Source: Acidobacteriota bacterium (GTDB taxonomy: Bacteria; Acidobacteriota; Blastocatellia; Pyrinomonadales; Pyrinomonadaceae). From it: a DNA stretch of 64,000 nucleotides. The notes under the pieces are model-generated. The model had not been told where the DNA came from and did not search any database. It worked only from the letters and a program-made list of their open reading frames with translations. This document shows positions 44,123 through 53,131 of the stretch, one piece after another (the stretch's first letter is position 1; each line of letters starts with the position of its first letter). The position numbers and the translations under genes were made by a program. The stretch spans positions 1-64,000 of the forward strand of contig JAIVJV010000013.1 in assembly GCA_020199835.1 (NCBI GenBank), given 5' to 3'.

Positions 44123-46195
44123 CTAGTTGTCGCTCGGCCGTGGCAGCATGCCGGGTGTAAACAAGTCAGGCCAGCGAGTTTTGAACTCATCTCTCACGAT
44201 CTGTTCGACCTCGTCTGCGGTTGCGGCGGCAAGACACTGGTCGGCAATCGTTTGCGCTTCTCGGGTGTCGATTTGGGCTAAGACCGATCTCACGCGCGGA
44301 ATCATCGCCGGAATCATACTGAGATCGGTCGCTCCTAAACCGGTAAGCAACACTGCATACGCTGGCGTGGAGGCCATCTCGCCGCAAACAATCACCGGAA
44401 TCTGCGCTTCGAGGCCCGCTTGCAAGGTGCGCTTGATGCCGTAGAGCACCGCCGGATGCAGTGTGCGAAACCAGGCGGCGACTTGATCGTTGCCACGATC
44501 GACGGCGAGTGTGTATTGGACCAGATCATTCGTGCCGAGTTCAAAGAAATCGACTTCAGCCGCGATCTTTTCCGCAGTCAACACGGCGGATGGGACTTCG
44601 ATCATCGCGCCGATCGGGGCCTGAGCAAACGATTCGCCACGGCTTCTTAATGTTTCTGCCTCTTCCGCAATCAAGCTCTTCGCGGCTTTTAGATCTGCAA
44701 CGTCCGCAACCATCGGCACTACCAGACTCAAACGGCCGGCGGCGGCTGCGCGAAGAATCGCGCGCACCTGGGTGCGCATCACGTGTTTGTTTTTTAGACC
44801 AAAGCGCACTGCGCGCAAGCCGAGCGCTGGGTTGCGCTCGCGTTCGACGGCATCGTTGGCGATCTCACCACCAACGTCAAACAGACGCACGATCGCGCCA
44901 TCGCTGCCAGCGGCTTCGGCGAGTGCTCGATAGGTTTCGTATTGCTCCTGCTCAGAGTTGATCAACCCGGGCCGCGACAAGAGAAACTCCGAACGAAATA
45001 GACCAACGCCGCAGGCGCCGAACTTTCGCACCGCCCGAAACTCCGCAGGTAACTCGACGTTGGCGCGCAATGCGATCACGACCGAGTCGCGCGTCGTTAC
45101 CGGTCCACTCTCAACCGCCGTCGCGCTGTCCGTTTCGCTTGCCGGCATGCTCGCGACGTTGAACACATGTTGCTCCGCGGTTTCCGCAGTTGGATGCAGG
45201 ATCACTTCGCCATCGTACGCGTTGACGAGGATGCGATCGCCGGTGCGTGTGCGTTGATAGAAATCGCGCAGACCGACAACAGCCGTGAGACCGAGGCCGC
45301 GCGCGATGATCGCCATGTGCGAGGTCCAGCCGCCGACATCCGTCGCGATTGCTTTGACGTGATTTAGATCCAGCTCCGCGACTGTGGACGGGAGTAGATC
45401 CGGCGAAACGATCACGGCGTCTTCGGAAAGGTTTGGATACTTCAGCCCTTCGCCGGTGAGATTTGCCAGCAGTCGCTGGATCACGTCTTCGATATCCGAA
45501 CCACGTTCGCGCAGGTATTCATCGTTCATCTGCGCGTAGATCGAAAGCAGGCGATCGCCGACGACTTTCGTTGCCCACTCTGCATTGGAACGTTCGCGAA
45601 CGATGTAGTCTTCAACGTCGCGCGTGAGTTTCGCGTCTTCGAGAAAAAGTAAATGCGCGTCGAAGATGTAGGCGTGACCGCGGCCGAGTTCGTTTTCCGC
45701 GCGCTGCTTGATCGCTTCGAGCTGGCGGCGTGAAAGCCTGACGGCCGCGCGAAAACGTCGTCGCTCGCGTTCGAGGTCTCCGTCGCCGATTTCGGCGCGG
45801 TAAACGTCGCGTGCGCCTTGCTGCAAACGCAACACGCGGCCCATCACCACGCCTTCAGAGACGCCGAGCCCGCGACAGCGTAGCTCCTTAGTAACGGCGA
45901 TACACGGCGGTTGAGCTGCTTGTTCGTGCTCATCGAAAGCACGCGAAAACAGCCCGGCGATCGCGTCCAGCGCGTCCTGTTCGTCGTCGCCGGTAGCGAC
46001 GAGGTTCAAGCGCGTGCCGTAACTGGCTGCGAGTGTCAGGATGCTGAGGATTGATTTCGCGTCAGCTTCCGCGCTGCCGTCCGGACGATGCAGTGTGAGT
46101 TTGCTTTTGAATCTGCTCGCGACGCGGACGAGGTTGGCGGCGGCGCGAGCGTGAAGACCGAGACGGCTGGTTACCTCGACAGTGCGTTCGGCCAC
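44123..46195 (-). CDS. HPr-Enzyme I fusion of the phosphotransferase system
   Basis: A 690-aa protein. Residues 1-90 are an HPr domain with the phosphorylated H15 in LGLHARAAA and the Ser46 region KSILSILTLAA. A complete Enzyme I follows: the phospho-His domain with GGWTSHMAIIARGLG (H293), then a PEP-binding barrel with FRSEFLLSRPG, IGAMIEVPSA, ELGTNDLVQYTLAVDRGN and VCGEMASTP. It takes phosphate from PEP and passes it to HPr within one chain, presumably onward to the EIIA-Man encoded two bases upstream. No EIIB/EIIC permease is in the window, so a regulatory PTS is likely. Confidence 0.93.
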   Translation of the reverse strand: MAERTVEVTSRLGLHARAAANLVRVASRFKSKLTLHRPDGSAEADAKSILSILTLAASYGTRLNLVATGDDEQDALDAIAGLFSRAFDEHEQAAQPPCIAVTKELRCRGLGVSEGVVMGRVLRLQQGARDVYRAEIGDGDLERERRRFRAAVRLSRRQLEAIKQRAENELGRGHAYIFDAHLLFLEDAKLTRDVEDYIVRERSNAEWATKVVGDRLLSIYAQMNDEYLRERGSDIEDVIQRLLANLTGEGLKYPNLSEDAVIVSPDLLPSTVAELDLNHVKAIATDVGGWTSHMAIIARGLGLTAVVGLRDFYQRTRTGDRILVNAYDGEVILHPTAETAEQHVFNVASMPASETDSATAVESGPVTTRDSVVIALRANVELPAEFRAVRKFGACGVGLFRSEFLLSRPGLINSEQEQYETYRALAEAAGSDGAIVRLFDVGGEIANDAVERERNPALGLRAVRFGLKNKHVMRTQVRAILRAAAAGRLSLVVPMVADVADLKAAKSLIAEEAETLRSRGESFAQAPIGAMIEVPSAVLTAEKIAAEVDFFELGTNDLVQYTLAVDRGNDQVAAWFRTLHPAVLYGIKRTLQAGLEAQIPVIVCGEMASTPAYAVLLTGLGATDLSMIPAMIPRVRSVLAQIDTREAQTIADQCLAAATADEVEQIVRDEFKTRWPDLFTPGMLPRPSDN

Positions 46196-46197
46196 GG

Positions 46198-46650
46198 TTA
46201 GTCAGCTCCGGATTTCGAGGGGGGCGCGAGCAGTGCGCCGGCGAGATAGATTCCCTGGCGACCCTGGTCGCAAATCTTGCGCGCGATCTCGGTGAGTGGA
46301 TCTTCGGCGGTCGAGGTAGCGAGTTTGATCACCATCGGGAGGTTCACGCCGGTTACGACTTCGATTACGCCGTCTTCGAGAAACATCGAAGCGATGTTTG
46401 TGGGCGTGCCGCCGAACATGTCCGTGAGCAGCAACACGCCGGCGCCTTGTGAAACGCGAGTGATAGCGCGCTGGACCTCGTCGCGTGCGGCATCGACGTC
46501 ATCGTGCCAGCCGATCGAGACCGCGGCGATGTGCGAGATGGGACCGACGATCATCTCGGCGGCCGCGAGCAGTTCACCCGCCAGATGACCGTGCGTCACA
46601 ATCACTCCCGCAACGCGTTTTGCTTCCAGTGACTGTTGTGAACTACTCAT
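46198..46650 (-). CDS. PTS mannose/fructose-type EIIA domain protein
   Basis: A 150-aa EIIA of the mannose family. The phosphorylated histidine is H20 in VIVTHGHLAGEL; LLLTDMFGGTPTNIA and TGVNLPMVIKLAT are family hallmarks. The ATG at 46650 is chosen because GGAG stands about seven bases upstream; the longer frame to 46758 would overlap rapZ. With the HPr-EI fusion two bases downstream and RapZ upstream it forms a phosphorelay without visible transport partners, so its job is probably signalling. Confidence 0.93.
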   Translation of the reverse strand: MSSSQQSLEAKRVAGVIVTHGHLAGELLAAAEMIVGPISHIAAVSIGWHDDVDAARDEVQRAITRVSQGAGVLLLTDMFGGTPTNIASMFLEDGVIEVVTGVNLPMVIKLATSTAEDPLTEIARKICDQGRQGIYLAGALLAPPSKSGAD

Positions 46651-46708
46651 CAGTTCTCCACAAGGGGCTCTGCCGCCGTCACAGTGAGCAGCTGGACCGT
46701 AGTCGACG

Positions 46709-47626
46709 TTACTTTGAGCGCGAACGGCGTGCTTTGCGGACGTCGCGGTGCTGCGCATGTGCGTCGAAGCCGCTGCGCCGCAGTGCGCGCGCCAGGGCGT
46801 TCGCCACCATCACCGACCGATGCCTCCCACCCGTGCAACCAATGCCAACCGTAACGTACGACTTCCCCTCTCTTTTATAAAGCGGCAACAGATACGAAAG
46901 CAGATCACTAAACCGTCCGAGCGTCTCCTGCACTTCCGGTTGCGATCTCAAGTACCTGACCACCCGACTGTCATGCCCCGACAGCGGCTGTAACTCCGGC
47001 ACGAAATGCGGGTTCGGCAAATGTCGCACGTCAAACAATAACTCCAGATCGCCCGGGTTGCCATACTTGTGCCCGAAACTCAGCACCTGCACGCGCATCG
47101 GCGCGCCCTGCCGGTCAGGGCTAAACCGCTCCAACAAAAAACTGCGCAACGTATGCACCGTATGATCCGACGTGTCAATAATCTGATCCGCGAGCGCGCG
47201 AATGCGCGCCATCGCCTGTCGCTCGGCGGCGATCGTCGCGGGCAAGCCATGACCTTCTTCCGCCGGATGCGGCCGCCGCGTTTCACTGAATCGATGTTGC
47301 AGTGCTTCGTCTGAGGCTTCGAAGAAAAGAACGCTGACGTTCAAGCCCAGACTACGCAACGCGTCGAGTTGTTTTTCGAAGTCGGCGAGAAACTCACCTT
47401 CACGAATGTCGATGACGAGAGCAGCGCGCCGGATTCCGTTTTTTTCTTCGTCAGCGGTGACGAGCCGGCCGAAGGTGGGCAGCATGGTGACCGGCAGATT
47501 GTCGACGCAAAAATATCCCAGGTCCTGAAACGCGTTCGTGGCCGACGACATGCCCGAACCACTCAAGCCGGTGATGATTACGATATCCGGAACGTTGTTT
47601 GTATTGGCGGGCGGGTTTTGAGTCAC
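46709..47626 (-). CDS. rapZ: RapZ-family nucleotide-binding adaptor with altered Walker A
   Basis: A 305-aa RapZ/YvcJ protein. FQDLGYFCVDNLPVTMLPTF, VLFFEASDEALQHRFSETRR and the C-terminal GIGCTGGRHRSVMVANALA are diagnostic. In E. coli RapZ guides RNase E to GlmZ and so controls GlmS and envelope precursor supply. The P-loop reads GLSGSGMSS, so the invariant lysine is M26. The gene overlaps hpf by four bases and sits in the rpoN-hpf-rapZ-PTS order common in diderms. Confidence 0.92.
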   Translation of the reverse strand: MTQNPPANTNNVPDIVIITGLSGSGMSSATNAFQDLGYFCVDNLPVTMLPTFGRLVTADEEKNGIRRAALVIDIREGEFLADFEKQLDALRSLGLNVSVLFFEASDEALQHRFSETRRPHPAEEGHGLPATIAAERQAMARIRALADQIIDTSDHTVHTLRSFLLERFSPDRQGAPMRVQVLSFGHKYGNPGDLELLFDVRHLPNPHFVPELQPLSGHDSRVVRYLRSQPEVQETLGRFSDLLSYLLPLYKREGKSYVTVGIGCTGGRHRSVMVANALARALRRSGFDAHAQHRDVRKARRSRSK

Positions 47627-48159
47627 GGCTCGATCAACCCGTAATTACCGTCCTTTCGCTTGTAGATTACGCCCAAACGCTGTGTGTCCGCGTCGCGAAA
47701 CACGAGGAACTGGTCCTGCTCGTCCGACAGCCGCAGCGACGCTTCTTCCGCGGTCATCGGTTTCACCGGGTAACGTCGCGCGGGAATGATGCGCGGCGGA
47801 CGTGGTGAAGCTTCAATCTGCCCGTCGGGTGCCGGCGCTACGCTCGCTGTCGGTTTCGCATTCTGCTTGCGATCGATGATCTTCTTCTTGAGTTTGAGTG
47901 CCTGCTTCTCAATCTTCGCCATCGCCCGCGTCAACGCCATGTACATGTCGGCGTTCGTATCTTTCGCGGTTAGCGTGTGGTCCCGCCAGAAAACGATGAT
48001 CTCTCCGATCTGGCGATTCTTCTCGACATCGATGATTACGTGAGTGTTCAGCGTTGAGTCGCCGTTGAAAATGTGGTCCAGTTTTTTGAAATGGTCTTCA
48101 ACGTGCCGCCGGATGCCCGGCGAGACCTCAACGTGACGCCCGGTGTATTCGAATCTCAT
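47623..48159 (-). CDS. hpf: ribosome hibernation promoting factor, long form
   Basis: A 178-aa protein. The N-terminal S30AE domain (FEYTGRHVEVSPGIRRHVED, ADMYMALTRAMAKIEKQALK) and the C-terminal dimerisation domain (KPMTAEEASLRLSDEQDQFL, GVIYKRKDGNYGLIEP) make it the long type that pairs 70S ribosomes into 100S dimers. A perfect AAGGAGGT lies six bases before the ATG, so translation should be strong. It is downstream of rpoN and overlaps rapZ by four bases. A weak sigma-54-like site occurs upstream. Confidence 0.95.
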   Translation of the reverse strand: MRFEYTGRHVEVSPGIRRHVEDHFKKLDHIFNGDSTLNTHVIIDVEKNRQIGEIIVFWRDHTLTAKDTNADMYMALTRAMAKIEKQALKLKKKIIDRKQNAKPTASVAPAPDGQIEASPRPPRIIPARRYPVKPMTAEEASLRLSDEQDQFLVFRDADTQRLGVIYKRKDGNYGLIEP

Positions 48160-48164
48160 CAGCT

Positions 48165-48172
48165 ACCTCCTT
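48165..48172 (-). promoter_or_regulatory. consensus Shine-Dalgarno of hpf
   Basis: AAGGAGGT, fully complementary to the end of 16S rRNA, stands five bases before the ATG at 48159. It is the best ribosome binding site I noticed in the window and sets the start of hpf. Confidence 0.85.
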
Positions 48173-48280
48173 GAACTGGTGAAAAGAGATCAATGCGCCA
48201 GCCAGACTTAATAACAGGAGCCGGCTCGACGCAACAATAGTTATAACTAAAACTTGATTTAGCGCGTCGTCTCGAGGGGC

Positions 48281-49885
48281 TTAAACGACGGCGCGGCGTT
48301 CGCGCGACCCGGGGATCTGCATTTGATCGCGATACTTCGCGACTGTGCGGCGCGATAACTTTATTCCATCTTTCGCCAAAATCTTGACAACGTGATCGTC
48401 AGTAATCGGATTATGTGAATCCTCTTCTTCGATAAGTTTTTTAATCTTCAACTTGATAATGCGCGTAGAGATCTCCTCGCCGTCTTCGTTCATCATGCCT
48501 TCAGTGAAGAAACGGCGCAATTCGATCACGCCCTGCGGCGTGTGCGCGTACTTGCGATTCACCACGCGCGACACGGTCGAGAGGTGCATGCCGATGTCTT
48601 CCGCGATGTCTTTCAACATCATCGGCTTGATGTGCTGCACGCCGTGATCGAGAAAATCTTTTTGTCTGCGGACGATCGATTCGACGACTTTGTAGATCGT
48701 CTGCCGGCGATGCTCGATGTTGCGTAGCAGGTCCACTGCCGAACGCATCTTCTCGCGAATGAAACTTTTCGTCTCGTTGCTCACGCCCTGGCTCAGCATC
48801 TGCTGATACTGCTGGCTGACGCGCAAACGTGGACTGCCATCGTCGGCAAAATAGATGATGTACTCGTCGTCGCTTTCATCGAGCTTCTCGATATAGATCT
48901 CAGGACTGATGAGAATCGGTTCGTCTGACGAATAGCGCCGGCCGGGATACGGATCGAGCGTGCGAATGAACTGCAATTCTTCGAGTAACGTTTCGACGTC
49001 GACGCCGATCTGTTTCGACAGATGCGGCAGACGGTGCTGTTGCAAGTCGGCGAAATGATCCTGGATCAAGCGTGCGGCGAGACGCTCACTTTCGCCGAGC
49101 ACTTCGAGTTGAACAAGCAAACACTCCTTCACGTCGCGCGCGCCGCATCCAACCGGATCCAGCCGCATCACTGTCTGGCGCGCCTGCTCGACAATCTCTT
49201 CGGAACACTTCTCCATCACCGCCATCTCTTCGTTTGTCGCATTGAGACGGCCATCGGCGTCCAGGTTTCCGATCACGGCAACCGCGGCGTCACCAACCAC
49301 TGGCTCGACCGACGACATGTGCAGTTGCCATTCGAGATGTTCGGCGAGTGAAGGCGGGCGCGTCAAAAACTGCTCAAAAGTCGGCGCATCTTCCTTGTAT
49401 TCGATCTCCTGCGTCTTGTAACCGGGATCGAGATAATCCTGAAACTCACGTCCGAAATCGATCTCTTCGAAAGCATCGCGCGGTGCTTCGTCGCTAACCG
49501 CGGTTTCGCCGATTCCATCTTCAGAGATGCTGTCTTCACCGGCGACAACAGTGTCGCTCTCACCACCCGAAACAAGACTCGCAACGACATCAGGATCGCC
49601 CGAGCCATTAGTCGAGACGGGGATGTCAACGTCACCAGCACCGCCGCCCGGGTCGTCAAACGAACTTGCCGGATCGTTGCTCGCCAGGTGGTCTAAAACC
49701 TTCTCGGCAAACTCGCGGACCTCTTCCTGGCTCGGCACTTCTTCCAGCACCGGATTCTCGAGTAGCTGCTGCTGAATGAGGTCGCTCAACTCAAGCGTCG
49801 TCATTTGCAGCATCTCGATGCGCTGGCGCAACTGCGGCGTCAGTACTAGGCGCTGGGAAAGGCTGGTGGTTAACTTAAGTGACAT
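48281..49885 (-). CDS. rpoN: RNA polymerase sigma-54 factor
   Basis: A 534-aa protein with all three RpoN regions: the Gln/Leu-rich activator-contact region I (SLSQRLVLTPQLRQRIEMLQ), an acidic region II (about residues 55-160), the core-binding region, the helix-turn-helix (MHLSTVSRVVNRKYAHTPQG) and the RpoN box SRRTVAKYRDQM near the C-terminus. It directs transcription of promoters with -24/-12 elements, opened by activators such as the one at 38.7 kb. It lies between lptB and hpf. A near-leaderless sigma-70 promoter precedes it. Confidence 0.97.
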   Translation of the reverse strand: MSLKLTTSLSQRLVLTPQLRQRIEMLQMTTLELSDLIQQQLLENPVLEEVPSQEEVREFAEKVLDHLASNDPASSFDDPGGGAGDVDIPVSTNGSGDPDVVASLVSGGESDTVVAGEDSISEDGIGETAVSDEAPRDAFEEIDFGREFQDYLDPGYKTQEIEYKEDAPTFEQFLTRPPSLAEHLEWQLHMSSVEPVVGDAAVAVIGNLDADGRLNATNEEMAVMEKCSEEIVEQARQTVMRLDPVGCGARDVKECLLVQLEVLGESERLAARLIQDHFADLQQHRLPHLSKQIGVDVETLLEELQFIRTLDPYPGRRYSSDEPILISPEIYIEKLDESDDEYIIYFADDGSPRLRVSQQYQQMLSQGVSNETKSFIREKMRSAVDLLRNIEHRRQTIYKVVESIVRRQKDFLDHGVQHIKPMMLKDIAEDIGMHLSTVSRVVNRKYAHTPQGVIELRRFFTEGMMNEDGEEISTRIIKLKIKKLIEEEDSHNPITDDHVVKILAKDGIKLSRRTVAKYRDQMQIPGSRERRAVV

Positions 49886-49899
49886 TTGGTTCGAGCGGG

Positions 49900-49929
49900 A
49901 TTATAACCGAAATGACTCATGTATGGCAG
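49900..49929 (-). promoter_or_regulatory. sigma-70-type promoter of rpoN, very short leader
   Basis: On the minus strand CTGCCA (49929-49924), an 18-base spacer and a perfect TATAAT (49905-49900). Transcription should start near 49893, only about eight bases before the ATG at 49885. This gives rpoN its own start apart from the lpt genes upstream. Confidence 0.6.
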
Positions 49930-49990
49930 ATGGTTTGCTAGAAACGGGCCAGAAACAGCACAAAGATTACACGAAGATCTAAACACTCTC

Positions 49991-50818
49991 TTACATGCGG
50001 AATTTTTCGCCTAGATATAACCTGCGAACCTCGGCGTCTTCGGTGAGATCCTGGGGCTGGCCCGATCGAAAGATCCGCCCCTCCGCCATGATATACGCGC
50101 GGTCCGTGACGCCCAGCGTCTCCCTCACATTATGATCGGTGATCAGTATGCCGATGCCCCGATCACGTAAATACAGGATCACATTTTGAATGTCGTCGAC
50201 GGCCTTGGGATCGATGCCCGCGAACGGCTCGTCCAGTAAAATATACTGCGGTTCGGTCGCGAGTGCGCGAGCAATTTCAGTCCGCCGGCGTTCGCCGCCC
50301 GAAAGCGCATCGCCACGCGTGTTGCGCACATGGCCGATACCAAACTCCTCCAGGAGTTCTTCGAGGCGTTTCAACTGCTCGCGCCGCCGCAAACCAACCG
50401 TCTCAAGCACTGCGAGGATATTTTGCGCGGCCGTCATCTTGCGAAACACCGACGGCTCCTGTGGTAAATAGCCGATGCCCAAACGGGCGCGAAGATACAT
50501 TGGCAGCTTTGTGAGGTCCTGATCGCCCAGTAAAACGTTCCCGCCGTCGGGGCGTTCCAGACCGACGATCATGTAAAAGGTCGTGGTTTTTCCCGCTCCG
50601 TTTGCCCCGAGCAGTCCTACCACTTCGCCCTTGTTCACTTCAAGACTCACGTCATCGACGACGCGTCGTTTGCCGTAATGCTTGACGAGATTGACGGTAC
50701 GAAGTGTGGTAGTTGTTTCGGGGAGCGCAGGTGTCTCTGCACGTTCTCGCAAAAGGTCTTTTTCGACGGTCTGGAGCCGAGAGGCCTGTGGTCCAAAGTA
50801 GGGCGGAGAATCTTTCAC
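49991..50818 (-). CDS. lptB: LPS export ABC transporter ATP-binding protein
   Basis: A 275-aa ATPase with Walker [11 protein letters not shown]-loop [18 protein letters not shown], signature [15 protein letters not shown], Walker [14 protein letters not shown] and switch histidine in [10 protein letters not shown], all as in LptB. It powers LPS extraction from the inner membrane. The N-terminus is about 35 residues longer than usual (from [11 protein letters not shown]); a later start is possible. The gene overlaps lptCA by four bases and precedes rpoN, a gene order conserved in many diderms. Confidence 0.95.
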   Translation of the reverse strand: MKDSPPYFGPQASRLQTVEKDLLRERAETPALPETTTTLRTVNLVKHYGKRRVVDDVSLEVNKGEVVGLLGANGAGKTTTFYMIVGLERPDGGNVLLGDQDLTKLPMYLRARLGIGYLPQEPSVFRKMTAAQNILAVLETVGLRRREQLKRLEELLEEFGIGHVRNTRGDALSGGERRRTEIARALATEPQYILLDEPFAGIDPKAVDDIQNVILYLRDRGIGILITDHNVRETLGVTDRAYIMAEGRIFRSGQPQDLTEDAEVRRLYLGEKFRM

Positions 50819-53115
50819 GGTTTTCTGATCTTGTGCGTCGAGCGCACGCGGCCAGGCGAGAGTGGGCCACGCGGGTCGTCGGCGGTGACTTTAGTGTCGC
50901 GGATCGAAAGCGTCAAACGCGCGCCTTCGGTGTTGCCCTGCTCGATGTCCTCAACACGCGCCGGATTGCCTTTCAGAATCGCGACTTCATTTGCGGCCGT
51001 GTACTCGACCCAATCGCCGGTGCCTCTCCTGGTTGGCTGCGTCAGCACGACGTTTCGCTGAGCCACCGTCTTCTCCATGTCGTTCGTCTCTTTGGCAAGA
51101 TAAACATCAGCGACCCCACCAGTCAGGCGATCACTGCCCTGTTTGATGTCAACGTTTCCTTCGTAGTGAATGGTCCGATCCGGCTCGGAGTAGAACATCG
51201 AATCGGCTGCGGCAAAGACCGGCACCACGGTTTTATTGTTTTCGACGCGCTGCCTGGAATTGTAGACCGCTGTCTGCACGTGGCCCACTGCCTCCATTCG
51301 CTTATCGTTGACGTAGAGAACCAACTTGTCACCACGCACGAAGTTGTCATCCTGCCACGCCCGCGCATTGCCCGTGTATGTGGCCTGGCCGCTCTCGTGA
51401 CGAAACTCACCGCGGTCGCTCGTGATGTAAACCGGACTCTTGGTTTTCGAAAACGGAGTGGCGCCGTTGGTCTGTTCCTGGCTGTAGTAAGTCGTCGCCG
51501 TGCGACCGCGCGAATACGAAACATCGTTTGCGAGATCCGAATCGAGCTCGTTCGCTTTGGTGCGGCCGCGCGAATCCCAAACCGTCGGATCGCCGCCGCG
51601 CAGTCGAACGGTTTCATCAGCGGCAGTGTATGTCACGTTCGCCGCGACGCCGTTCCGATCGTTTTCGTTAAACTTGCCGTCGCCCTGAGCATCGACGCGT
51701 TCGACGTCCTGCGTGTCTTTGACGAAAACCGCGGTCATCGTTTGCGACGTGAACGTGCGCGTGCCGCGCTGCGGCGACGGCTGCACTGGATCCATCACGG
51801 CTTTCGCGCCGCCCACGGCTTTGCAGGTGCGCGTCAGGTTCCCGGTTTCGAAGAAGTCGCAATCGAATTGTGCCGCGTTCAGTTTTCTGCGTTCGGCGCG
51901 GGCGCTGCTCGTCACTGGTTCGATGAACAACTCCGCATTGCCCGCCGCTTCGGCTTTTTCGAGATCGCGACCGGAACCGCGCCAACTGAGTTTCACTGAA
52001 TCAGCCGCGAGACGTTTGTTGGCGGCGCGCGGATCGCTCGCTTTCGACTTCGGCGCACCCAGCGTGATAACCGAACGTCCGCCTGCTTTCATCTCCTTTA
52101 GCAAACTCGTGTCGGCGGTCGCCTGGAAAAGTACTTCAAGCGAACTGCTGCCGCTCAACTCAAAGTCGGAATCAGCGCCGATTGAACGAGCTTTGACGTC
52201 GTTGTTGGCGAAAGCGCGTTCAAGGCGCTGGTCCTTGTCGAGAAAGAAATCCATGTCGACGGCGTGGACTTCCGCGGCGCGGCCGGGCTCCATCGTGCGC
52301 AAATAGGCGTTGCCGCGAATTTCTGCTTTTTCGAGACGCTGCTCCTTGTTGAGCGTCGAGTAGATATTTTCGCCGCTGAGGATGTCGCGTTCCTGTTCGA
52401 CCGTGGCGCCGCCGGCGAAGGTGAGTCTGAGCGACTCGTGTTCGAAAACGCCCCGCGCGGCTTTTACGGTCACCGGGCGCGAGCGCGAGTTTTTCGCTCC
52501 GTTCATGGCTGGCTCGACTCTGATCGCGACGTTGTTCTTTAATTCAAGTCGTTTCGACTTTTGTTCGACGACAGCGCCGGTTGACGAGCCGGAAACGTTC
52601 TCGCGATTGAACGTAACCGCCGCGTCGGTTTGAGCGATGCCACTGTTCTGGTCGAACGACAGTGATTCGGTTTTGACTTGCAGCTTGTCTTTCGTGTCGA
52701 TCTTAACGTCGCCGAGAAAGGAGATGATGTTTGACTCCGGCTGGAAGATCGCGCGCGCCGCGGAGATCTGATCCGGCACGTCGCCTTCGGCTGGATAGAC
52801 GGCGATGCTGACGTTTTCCAGCTCGTGGTGACCATCGGAGAAGGTGATGTCGACCGAAGCTTTAACGTCCATGTAGAGCCGGCCGTCTTTGGTGATTTGT
52901 CTTTTGTAACCTTCGAAGCGTCCGGTGACTTCTTTTGAGAGTTCCGGCATTGCGGACTTTGCGCGAAACTTCTCGACGTTGCGCAGTTTGTAATAAGAGA
53001 CGGCGACGACGGCGATACCGGACACGAGCAGCACGAACGCGACAATACGCGCGATCAGCGGAACTCTCGCCCGCCAACCAATGCCAAAGGAACGTTTACG
53101 CGTTAATGCCTGCAT
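50815..53115 (-). CDS. LptC-LptA/OstA-like LPS transport protein (large fusion)
   Basis: A 766-aa protein with one N-terminal membrane helix ([20 protein letters not shown], about 22-41), then an LptC-like beta-jellyroll ([20 protein letters not shown]) followed by several further OstA/LptA-type repeats (for example [20 protein letters not shown] and [20 protein letters not shown]). In E. coli LptC (about 190 aa) and LptA (about 185 aa) are separate; here one chain could span from the inner membrane into the periplasmic bridge. It overlaps lptB by four bases and follows recJ by 16 bases. Confidence 0.85.
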   Translation of the reverse strand: MQALTRKRSFGIGWRARVPLIARIVAFVLLVSGIAVVAVSYYKLRNVEKFRAKSAMPELSKEVTGRFEGYKRQITKDGRLYMDVKASVDITFSDGHHELENVSIAVYPAEGDVPDQISAARAIFQPESNIISFLGDVKIDTKDKLQVKTESLSFDQNSGIAQTDAAVTFNRENVSGSSTGAVVEQKSKRLELKNNVAIRVEPAMNGAKNSRSRPVTVKAARGVFEHESLRLTFAGGATVEQERDILSGENIYSTLNKEQRLEKAEIRGNAYLRTMEPGRAAEVHAVDMDFFLDKDQRLERAFANNDVKARSIGADSDFELSGSSSLEVLFQATADTSLLKEMKAGGRSVITLGAPKSKASDPRAANKRLAADSVKLSWRGSGRDLEKAEAAGNAELFIEPVTSSARAERRKLNAAQFDCDFFETGNLTRTCKAVGGAKAVMDPVQPSPQRGTRTFTSQTMTAVFVKDTQDVERVDAQGDGKFNENDRNGVAANVTYTAADETVRLRGGDPTVWDSRGRTKANELDSDLANDVSYSRGRTATTYYSQEQTNGATPFSKTKSPVYITSDRGEFRHESGQATYTGNARAWQDDNFVRGDKLVLYVNDKRMEAVGHVQTAVYNSRQRVENNKTVVPVFAAADSMFYSEPDRTIHYEGNVDIKQGSDRLTGGVADVYLAKETNDMEKTVAQRNVVLTQPTRRGTGDWVEYTAANEVAILKGNPARVEDIEQGNTEGARLTLSIRDTKVTADDPRGPLSPGRVRSTHKIRKP

Positions 53116-53131
53116 CGGGGAAAATCCGTGT

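Noticed and set aside
50713-51999. A 428-codon plus-strand frame
   Set aside because: It lies wholly antisense to the well-supported lptCA gene and starts before it; its composition is shadow-like and no domain is seen.
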